64,000 nt of DNA from Chalara sp. BL73 (taxonomy: Eukaryota; Ascomycota; Leotiomycetes; Helotiales). This document shows, piece by piece, positions 55,936 through 64,000 of the stretch. Position 1 is the stretch's first letter; each line of letters starts with the position of its first letter. Location of the stretch: assembly GCA_918026815.1 (NCBI GenBank), contig CAKJVC010000159.1:62001-126000 (forward strand). Direction: 5' to 3'. The position numbers and the translations under genes were made by a program. Below the pieces are notes generated by a model. It was not told where the DNA came from. It searched no databases and worked only from the letters and a program-made list of their open reading frames with translations.

Positions 55936-57194
55936 ATGGTCTACCCAGATACCTTCACGGGCTTCCAAATCGAAGACCCAAAGAATTGGACCGCGTTCAA
56001 GAAGAATGAGCTGACCCCAAAGCCATTCGGTGACTACGATGTCGATATCAAGATTCAGGCGTGTGGTGTTTGCGCAAGCGATATTCACACGATAAGTATG
56101 CGCTCTTGGGGAGTTGGAGTGAACGGCGAGGTGTGTCCTTCAGCAAAACTAACTGCGGGGAAATAGGTGGAGGATGGGGAGAGCAACATTTTCCTCTTTG
56201 CGTTGGGCATGGTGAGCACCCTTCTTTCCTTCCCTCTCATGACATTCATACTAAATAGGTTGGCAGAAATCGTCGGCACAGCCCTCCGAGTCGGCCCAAA
56301 AGTCACCCTCATCAAGCCAGGTCAACGCGTTGGAGTCGGAGCGCAATCATACTCTTGCCTCAACTGCCGCCAATGCAAGAACGACAACGAGACTTATTGC
56401 AAACACCAGCTTGACACCTATGGTGCGAAATGGCCTGATACGGGGATTATCAGCCAGGGTGGTTACTCGTCGCATGTTCGCACACACGAGCACTGGTAAG
56501 GAAGCCTGGTATATTCCGGAGTAAAGACAACGTTGACAGGAACAGGGTTTTCCCCATCCCAGACGCCTTGCGCACCGCCGAAGCGGCCCCGATGCTCTGC
56601 GCCGGCCTCACAGCCTACAGCCCGCTCGTCCGCAACGGCGCCGGCCCAGGAAAGAAGGTCGGGATCGTAGGCCTGGGAGGAATCGGACACTTTGGACTGC
56701 TATTCTCCAAAGCCCTCGGTGCGGAGACCTGGGTCATTTCCCGAACACATTCCAAGGAGGCGGATGCGAAGAAGCTGGGTGCCGATGGCTTCCTTGCGAC
56801 TGCGGATAAGGATTGGAATAAGGAGCACGAAATGACGTTCGATCTCATCATAAATACCTCTTCCAGCACTGAAAACTTTGACCTTGCCGCATACCTTAGC
56901 TTGTTGGACGTCCATGGGCGATGGGTCAGTGTTGGATTGCCAGAGGGATCAGGACAAAAAGTCAGGGCGCAGGATCTTCTAAGCAATGGATGCTTGATTG
57001 GCGCCAGTCACCTTGGAAGCAGAAAAGAGGTCCTGGCTATGTTGGCACTGGCCGCAGAGAAGGGCATCAAGAGCTGGGTGGAGGAGATTGAGATTAGTGC
57101 TGAGGGATTGAAGACTGCGTTGGAGAGGTTGCATGCCAATGACGTGAAATATCGGTTTACTCTGACAGGATATGAGAAGGAATTTGGTGCCTAA
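55936..57194 (+). CDS. Zinc-dependent NADP alcohol dehydrogenase (ADH6/CAD type)
   Basis: A cytosolic medium-chain dehydrogenase predicted to reduce aldehydes, including cinnamaldehyde-like ones, with NADPH. Exons: 55936-56095, 56167-56211, 56267-56495, 56546-57194; 360 residues. The 45-base exon 2 encodes GGWGEQHFPLCVGH and its last codon continues EIVG, forming the GHE motif of the catalytic zinc site. CGVCASDIHT supplies the zinc Cys. CLNCRQCKNDNETYC is the four-Cys structural zinc site. The coenzyme fold has VGIVGLGGIGHFGLLFSKAL (GxGGxG), followed by SRTHSKEADAKKLGA, where SRT suggests NADP preference. The C-terminus SRKEVLAMLALAAEKGI and ALERLHANDVKYRF fits the Yahk/CAD subgroup. Intron 2 has an in-frame AG at 56257 that is skipped for the AG at 56266. 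The gene converges with GH55. Confidence 0.92.
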
Positions 57195-57636
57195 AGTCTG
57201 AAGCAAAAGTGGTATGTATATATCTATCGGTAGCACGATATGGTGTGCATCCCGCCGCACCGTCAATACAATAAAAAATTAAACCGTTAGAAAGCGAACA
57301 CCCTTGTATCGGGTAAAAGAGATAATGCAATTTCGGAATATATCCAAATGGCGAAAGCTGAAATGGAACAGTTCACGAATTAGAAGAATCATAAAATACC
57401 AGCAGAGTGTATGAAAATCATCATATTCCATGTCTACCAGAGAACTCCATGCATATAGCGCTATGTCTCTCCCAAATACGCCTCTGTGCGATGCATCAAA
57501 ATAAAGGGGGGAAAAGTATGTACATAGAAAGGTGGGTATCTCAAGAATCGAATCTGCATCCTCCCTTCTCTCCCTTTCAAGTGTCAACCACTCAAAATTA
57601 TCGCCAAAGTCTATCTTTGCTTAAGCTTGGATTGAT
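57195..57636. other. Intergenic, convergent 3' ends
   Basis: This separates the dehydrogenase from the convergent GH55 gene. Nothing else seen. Confidence 0.5.
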
Positions 57637-60124
57637 CTACAACTCAAAGTGCGCAAGCGCAGCACAGAAGTTATTGCGGTTATCCGCATCCAAAGCAACA
57701 CCCTTTCCATCGACGGTAATCATATTAACGGCGGCCTTAGTGCTCAAAGCGAAGAGGTTGACATCCGATGAATTTTCGATGCTGAGCATGTTCTCCTGGC
57801 AGCTCTGCGTCTTGAGGCAGTCCTGGCTATAGTTGTCGAAGAAGCTGTAGAGACCGGCACCATAAACATGCACCGCCTTGCTGTCCACGATTCTGAGTCC
57901 CCATGCCTTGTTTACGGCAGCGGAGCCGGTGAATGTGGGGTCTGAGTAGACGGTGTTAGCAGTGAAAGGCACTGAGGCGTCGGGGTTGGATTGGTAGTAT
58001 GGCGTCTCGGTCTGGATGAGGGCCATATAGACGTTTGCAGCGTTGGCGATCTGGTAGTTGTATAGAACAGAGTGCTCAGAGGATGTTCCGTATAGCCATA
58101 CGGGGCCAGCTTCGGACTCAATGAGGACACCACGGCCATTAAAGATGTTGATCTGGTTGTGGTCGCTGAGATCGAGCTCGTGGTCGGATACCCAGTACCA
58201 GGTGTTCTCGAGGTAGACGTTGGTCGCCTGCTTGGTGACGTGGAGGAGCAGGAAGGCACCGATGCACGCTTCATTTGGTCCCGCGGTGACGGTGGGGTTC
58301 TTGCTGCACTTATCAGACTGTAGTTGAGTGCCAGCCGAACCACCAATACGGAAATGAACATCCCAAAGACCAGCGGCCCCCTGAGCAGCGCCAGCAAGGT
58401 TCCACTCCATGAGAATGGCACCAGGTTGTGGACCAGCGGTCTCGAACATGATATCAGAAATCTCGACGCTACCGGAATCACCTGGTTGGCCGACTTGAAA
58501 GACGGGCTTTGGGTTTGCTTGATCCTTAAATGTACTATCACCTCCAGCCATGATCAAGGGCCAAATTTCTCCAGTGATACGGATATCCTTTGGTACCTTG
58601 ACGGTGTTGGTAACAAGATACGCGCCGTGGTCGAAGTAGACAATATCGGACGCCGCAGCAGAGTCGAAAAGGGCTTGGATGCAGGCGGTATCGTCGGTGA
58701 CACCATCACCTGTGCAGCCAGCAGCCTTGGCACTCTTGAAAGCAGAAACTGGTTCGGCCTCATACTGTGGCTTGGAGCGCGTGAAGACGTTGCCTGCGCT
58801 GTCAAGAAGAGTGGCTGCCTTTGATGGGGCAGTTTGTGCTTCTTGAACGACAGTGCGAGTGCTGCCTTCATATTGGCTGCCCTGGGTCCAGGCGGAGATT
58901 TTAGCATTACCAGCCAGGACAGTAGCCTTATCAGCAGCGTTAGATACAGCAACAGGAGCATTCTCAGTGAAGTCGACATTTTCGATGATCAGCGTTCCAT
59001 TTGTCTGAGCGTTGCTCTTGGAAAATGCGGTAGAGATGCCGATGGGGGTATTAGATATCTTGCTGTCGAGAAGAAGAACGGAGCCGACGGTTTGGCCGGT
59101 GGTTCCTCCGTTGGCCATATCAATTCCGATGCCGCAGTTATTAATAGAGAGACCGGAGAGTGTCCATGCCCAGTTCCAGTTCATAAATACGGCAGTTTGG
59201 CAATTGTTGAATGTCATGTTGCGGGTCGTGAATTGTTGGCTACCAAGGAATGCTCCATACTGCCCTCCATTGAAGGTCAGATCAGTCATGAAACCTCCGG
59301 ATCCGTTATCCATGAAGATACCCTGACCATGTATGTTAGTCAAGAAATTTATGATAATGCGGTGCAGAATACACACAAGTTGCTTGTTCGCCTCACCACC
59401 ATCAGTTCTCATATTAAAGACGATGTTTTGCAAAGAAGTCGCTTGTGCAACCTGCCAATGAATGCCAGCACCAGCACCAACTGGCATAGCAGTGAGGTCA
59501 ATATTAAAGTTTCGGATTTGTCTGAAGAAGTTGTTCTGATTGGTATACCAGTTGCTTAGCTCGGGTCAGCATTCTATCCACTCCACATATCGACGTAGAC
59601 ACTTACATTCCACCATCAGCGTATGGATCAGCATCAATTACTGCCATTCCTAAGAAGTTGGCAGTCGCCTTGAGGGTCGGAAGAGTGACAGCATCTCCAA
59701 CAAATTGTGTGTAGTAGTACTGAATAATTGGCTTGCTGACGGCGTACGTGCCTGGTGGGAAGTAAACCAAGGCTGGAGTTACAGTCGAAGAGTCACATCC
59801 TTGACCACAACGATTGCCGGCAGTAATCGCAGCGTTGATTGCGGCGGTGTCATCGGTCGATCCTACCTCATGTTAGCTGTGATCGTGAACCAGAGAGAAA
59901 GCCGTACCATCACCCACTGCACCAAAGTCCTTAACATTGCGGAAGACTTGATGTCCAGAGTCGCCATAAGCAACAGTGCCTTGGCGAGCAATAGATGCAA
60001 GCCAGTAGCTTGAAGCAGCAGCACCTGAATTTGTTCCTTGAGGAATTGGTGTAGGAGCTGCGGAGATAGTGGAGAAAAGGCGTAGAGCCACGACGAGCGA
60101 AGTGATCGAAAAGATTGCCATCAT
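57637..60124 (-). CDS. GH55 exo-beta-1,3-glucanase, secreted
   Basis: The enzyme releases glucose from the non-reducing ends of beta-1,3-glucan in fungal cell walls and storage glucans. Exons: 60124-59908, 59862-59607, 59554-59377, 59322-57637; 778 residues, the usual GH55 size. The start MMAIFSITSLVVALRLFSTI is a signal peptide, and AAPTPIPQG follows at the likely cleavage point. GH55 folds as two tandem right-handed beta-helices, each opened by a GDG-DDT motif: FGAVGDGSTDDTAAINAAI near residue 67 and TGDGVTDDTACIQALF near 421. Further family blocks are NWYTNQNNFFRQIRNFNIDL, GIHWQVAQATSLQNIVF, IFMDNGSGGFMTDLTFNGG, GTSSEHSVLYNYQIANAANV and QTETPYYQSNP. Intron 3 (54 bases) is in frame and free of stops, so it can be missed; its GTGTGT donor and CTAAC branch support removal. 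Confidence 0.94.
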
Positions 60125-62503
60125 GAAGTAGAACCAGCTGCTTGAAGATGATCTAAAAGAGTGTGTAGACTAAAGTGAGGGCTGGTGTTAGACCTGTAGC
60201 TGTAATTTTTGGAAGACTCGATCTGATGCCAGCAAACTGGAGGAGCTTCTTGAAAGATATATTTTAGTGAGATTAAAAACAAAAGAAAACGAAAGGAATG
60301 GGAAGAAATTGTGTTAATGTTACAAGGGCGGAGAATCAAAGAATGTTCTGCCAGTCATGAAGCTAGCTCCTATTCTCTATTGTGACAAGGCTGGCATATT
60401 ATTAAAAACAACAATAGCTAAACGAAACACCGGTAGACTTTTAACCATAACCACAACCAAGGAATATGATTACTCACAGAAAGTGAATGTAACTCGGATC
60501 TTCGCTGGCGAAAGGGAGTGCAATGACTGTGAAATTCAGTCGTGCTGTCCAGAGAGTCACCTCTTGGGTCATGACTTTTATTTATAGATGGAGATGATCC
60601 GTTCTCGAGTACATGCCAGACGCCCCTCTCGGTTGCCTCCTCTCCCATGCCGAGTTTCAGACATATCGATCTCGGCAGAAGCAATGATCTTGGGTTCATC
60701 TGGTCGCTTTTTCCATATGGCAGATCATGCTCACTTGGAGAGTCCATTTAACTGGGCTCTGCCAGGTTGGGAATAAAACAGGTGGTTTCACCAAAAGAGT
60801 CAAGGGACCACCCGCTCAAGCGAGAGCTTGGTCGACGGAATCTGACCACTGTCATGCAATCATCAAATGGCCAGATGGTTGAACCGAATCAAAGAGATAC
60901 TTGGGATTGGTGGAAAGAGCTCCTCGGGGAGGTAGCGAATTCAGGGGGAAGTCGTCGACGTTATGCTGGTTTAGGCGGGTGCACGAGCATAAAATGCTGT
61001 GCTTAGCAAGGTTAGTGGTCAAGAGGGCCTGCTATGATCACAATTAAGGATCCCTTCTAGCTGCTTGTCAACGCGGTCGGGAATCTGGTGGATGGTGGTA
61101 GAGAGGTTGGCATGGTGTTGAAACATCGTTTGGGTGAGTCGTGGCCTGTGGTTGGACTCGGCAGATCTCCCGGAGATTTCGTTTAACTTGCAGCCACTGG
61201 AAACCACTGAAACGAGGTCTCTTGAAGCGCCTGTGTGGCGCTGGACCAGCAGCCTCTGGTCTGCCAATTCATGTCTCCAGGACCACCTCCAGGGGTGCGA
61301 GACAGGGTCCAGGGCTTCATTATCTGGGGGAGATTTCATGCACAACAGATGTCTTCTCCAAAGATCATCAAAAAGAGATCCCCCAAATCGCCCAAAGTGG
61401 CGCACCAACAACCTTTCCCCGGGCGTGTAGCCCATACACGTATATCATCTCCTTTAATATCGGCTTTTCTGCTCAGCCATAGCAGCTGCGACCATTCTAA
61501 AGTTCACGCCAACGAGTCTTTGAGCTTTTCCTATTCCTCATCTTCAATTTTCAATTCCTCGTCAACAAGCAGGAAATCATCGCATATAGGTTCTTTTGAG
61601 AAAGGCACCTTTTTTGATTTGTTTTTTTGTTGTTTTTTTTACAGTCGTTTGCCTGTCATTGCGAGTTGTTTCGTGCGTGAAATCCCCACCAGGTTTGATA
61701 GGGCCAGAAAGTTTACATGTTTGATCCATCTGAAACACCATCTGTATCAGATCAACGTTTAAAAAAAGACCTCGGATGAAAGATTTTTGTTCTAGACTAC
61801 TTTGCCACATTTGCATCTCACAGGGTATCTTTCAAAGAGGCACATGATTAGGGCGTGGTGGCTCATTCCCTTCCGGATCTTACCAACTCATAAAGGATCC
61901 AGGAAGCAGAAGTCCAGTGATATCTGTCTGCCTCCGCATACGAACATGCCAAACATAGGTGCGTTAGATATCTCATGTTATACGAAAATATCTAATAGCG
62001 ATATCCAATATTATCATTGATATACACCGTGCAAGCTTACACTTTGAACGGCGTTCTCTCGTAGTTCTCACGAGCTTCGTTCTGGTCATTTGGCACCCCT
62101 GACCATATTTAGGGGTTTGGGCTCCAGCGGTGCGACAAAGGAATGAAGCCAGCTGCGCCTTTTGTCTAAACTTACTACATTTCATTTATCTATTCCTCAA
62201 ATATATTTCCTGTACCTGATCGGCAAGGATGTTGTATCATAATATATCATACATTGTCAGTCTCCTAATGGCGTTGATATCTAGTGTATTCAGTTTCGGA
62301 AAGCACTCTCTTTTTCGATGCCCCCAAAGTCCTCAGGGGTGTTTAAGGAGCCATGCTTGCTAGGTTTGCCATGCCAAACACTACCGTATTCTCCTCAATC
62401 TAGGGAGGGTATCTGTAATGGCAACAACAAGATACACTTAGTTCTGAGCGGTCTCGCAGGGACCCAAGAGACACATTCCCACCTTCCCAGTATCCTCGTC
62501 TAC
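60125..62503. other. Gene-poor region, 2.4 kb
   Basis: GH55 promoter side and DNA without recognisable genes. Overlapping open frames at 61.1-61.8 kb on both strands have no domain support. T-runs lie at about 61618-61640. Confidence 0.5.
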
Positions 62504-63010
62504 TCATTTGCTACCCTCTCTGAATGAATACAACTTTCCTGACTGGAGAAGATGGTAGGGATCACCATTTTCAAAACACTCGTCAATGGCAGAAACCTGC
62601 GCACAGGTTCCAGTGTAGTACGGGGGGTATAAACGACAGCAAGAACTAACACACTTGTTATGTTCAGGGCATTCCGCTGACGAGTCGCACGCGATGAGGT
62701 CCTTGCACTGGGAATAGCTGTACGAGCAGATGCCAATAGACGTGTCTTCGGCGAGCTGCAAGCATATGCACGGGTATACAGGACCTTCTAGGCCGCAGTA
62801 GTTCCAGCTCTCTATTGCTATACACTTACCGCCGACACAACGAGCGGGGAAGGAGCATATATTTCCGCAAGCCCCGCAGTTACTGCTGTCTGAAGACAAA
62901 ACAGTGCATGTGGATTCTCATACCGTTTCATTGGAGGATGAGTATTCTGCGGCTCTTGAGAGCGGTATGATGGACCCAAATATCAGTGCAGACAGCGCCA
63001 GAATCTTCAT
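62504..63010 (-). pseudogene. Cysteine-rich secreted protein gene with one in-frame TGA
   Basis: The minus-strand frame starts MKILALSALIFGSIIPLSRA (ATG at 63010), a clear signal peptide, and continues AEYSSSNETV. Codon 31 (62920-62918) is TGA. The same frame then resumes ESTCTVLSSDSSNCGACGNI and stays open to a stop at 62504. The part after the TGA has 18 cysteines (NCGACGNIC, RCVGGKC, PCIC, SSCC) and one paired-Cys-rich domain of about 135 residues, the composition of a small secreted or effector-like protein. A GTATGA donor and TTCAG acceptor around the TGA would give a 34-base intron that shifts the frame, so splicing does not rescue it. CGA to TGA is the simplest explanation. A sequencing error or allele is possible. 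Confidence 0.6.
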
Positions 63011-63711
63011 TGTAGGTTGAGCTTTTGAAGCAGAATAAATCCACAAATTTGTACTGATCAGCCATGAGAGCAGCTTTTTATGTCAGATATAGCTTTTGGC
63101 AGGTTCCAAATTCCCTATCAGCTGAGCGTTGCCCGTTGTTTTTCCAGCTTCTGACGACTGGTAATTTGGGGAACTTAACTTCCCCATATTCTCCTGACCA
63201 CAACTATTGGATATAGGATACGATACTATGCCATTTTGCGGGGTATTAACATGTACATGTTCAGGTTGAAAGCCACAGATCGGAAGGAGTATCTGCATCA
63301 CGGGACGGCCATGAGCCTGCAACATGAATTAAGTAGCATACAAACATCTCCTACAACTTAACACCAATAAGCGAGAATGCATACTCCGACATCTATCTGT
63401 TTGCCTTTGTTCACAACTCATTGGCATATAGAGCACTCTCGAAAAGTATATATGAACTATATCTCACTAAGCGGCTCGGTGGACGAATCTAGGGGGGAAA
63501 TTCATTTGCAACTCCCAACGGTTATAGATATTATAGACAAACCGAAATCTAAATAATGCAACGCCTTGCATCGGACCTCCAATGATAAGTTTTATATAAA
63601 CTCCTGCCCCAACAGCTTAATTCTGAATCCTCAGGTCTAAATGCACGTTATTCTTGTAACATCTCCGCTGCTCATCTATAGAATCATTTGGTGTCCTGCT
63701 TTTGGAATAGG
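63011..63711. other. Intergenic, 0.7 kb
   Basis: Promoter side of the cysteine-rich gene and 3' flank of the frame at the right edge. Nothing else seen. Confidence 0.45.
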
Positions 63712-64000
63712 CTACGCTAGCTCAGATTCTACGGGTCTTCCAGCATTTGCCTTAAAGGGCTTTCCAGGTTCTTCTTTGGCGCCTCTGCCAGCTTTCGTCT
63801 TTGCCGGTCCTGCCTCCGCAGCCCTCTTAGCCTCTGCCTTGACAGGCTTTGTTAGTTCCGCTGCCGCGATGGGTTCTGGGGCAGGATGGCGCTCACAGAT
63901 CGCCGCGGCACTCACAGGCATGGCATCCAATTGCTGTTGCGCTCGTGAAGAGACTTGCAAAGGGAGAGGAGAGAGAGGCCTTGAGTGGGGTACATTTTGA
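63712..64000 (-). CDS. C-terminal end of an Ala/Lys/Pro-rich protein, partial
   Basis: This minus-strand frame is open from the window edge to a TAG at 63712 and ends KPFKANAGRPVESELA. It is rich in Ala, Lys, Glu and Pro with PVKAEAKRAAEAGPAKTKAG, typical of a disordered basic tail. The plus strand is also open over the same region, giving a hydrophobic Ala/Ser/Gly mirror with an ATG at 63641, so the strand is uncertain. The Lys/Ala/Glu mix looks more natural as protein. No family assigned. Confidence 0.4.
   Translation of the reverse strand, partial: QNVPHSRPLSPLPLQVSSRAQQQLDAMPVSAAAICERHPAPEPIAAAELTKPVKAEAKRAAEAGPAKTKAGRGAKEEPGKPFKANAGRPVESELA

Noticed and set aside
61134..61762. Three overlapping plus-strand open frames of 98-175 codons
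   Set aside because: All three phases are open by chance with overlapping content, and none has a signal peptide, domain or splice-supported extension.
62886..62919. Short intron removing the TGA in the cysteine-rich gene
   Set aside because: GTATGA to TTCAG would be only 34 bases and would shift the frame away from the Cys-rich sequence.
63641..64000. Plus-strand frame at the right edge (Ala/Ser/Gly-rich, hydrophobic)
   Set aside because: It mirrors the minus-strand Lys/Ala/Glu-rich frame; the minus version looks more natural, so only that one is listed, at low confidence.
1..64000. CRISPR arrays, bacterial operons, prophage or retroelement genes
   Set aside because: Genes carry spliceosomal introns and fungal families; no spaced direct repeats, integrase, reverse transcriptase or capsid-like frames were recognised.

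Overview
The window looks like a piece of a filamentous ascomycete genome (Pezizomycotina). Housekeeping genes of clear fungal type are present (INO80, ARB1, chorismate synthase, a CHL4/Mis15-like kinetochore protein, a Cys-3/MetR-type bZIP). Introns are short (about 50-60 bases) with GT..AG ends and CTAAC/CTAAT branch sites. Fungus-only families occur (rhodopsin-like integral membrane proteins, GH55 glucanase, ABCC transporter relic, NmrA-like protein). A helotialean (Leotiomycetes) host is my guess from the protein flavour only. Exon structures were worked out by hand from reading-frame continuity and splice signals, and no transcript evidence was available.

Layout. 1-1558: C-terminally partial multi-pass membrane protein gene (minus). 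1.9-2.6 kb: a foldback/MITE-like element with ~175-bp terminal inverted repeats. 2.6-5.7 kb: gene-poor. 5.7-9.5 kb: NmrA-like oxidoreductase and a nine-exon secreted gamma-glutamyltransferase. 10.1-14.7 kb: lipoate-protein ligase and chorismate synthase, divergent from a 216-bp shared promoter with a Gcn4/CPC1-type site, then a CHL4-like gene. 16.1-17.5 kb: sulfur-regulator bZIP. 18.9-20.2 kb: AT-hook/coiled-coil protein. 21.5-25.2 kb: two single-pass cell-surface proteins side by side, one an aspartic-protease-like protein without its first catalytic Asp, the other a probable beta-trefoil ectodomain. 26.2-34.8 kb: INO80 and ARB1. 35.7-36.7 kb: decayed coding sequence of unknown identity.

37-47 kb is membrane-protein rich: a small 4-TM protein, a rhodopsin-like protein, a 7-TM protein of a type found beside terpenoid genes, a UbiA-fold prenyltransferase/terpene cyclase candidate and a GPCR. 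The 7-TM plus UbiA pair is the best candidate here for a small uncharacterised biosynthetic locus. 47-50 kb is gene-poor. 49.9-52.4 kb holds a collapsed ABCC transporter pseudogene (start codon lost, stops, frameshifts, and NBD1, TMD2 and Walker A of NBD2 deleted), followed by an intact family-1 glycosyltransferase. At 54.8 kb is an intron-containing tRNA-Arg(UCG). 55.9-60.1 kb: zinc alcohol dehydrogenase and a GH55 exo-beta-1,3-glucanase, convergent. 62.5-63.0 kb: a cysteine-rich secreted protein gene interrupted by one in-frame TGA. The right edge cuts an Ala/Lys-rich reading frame.
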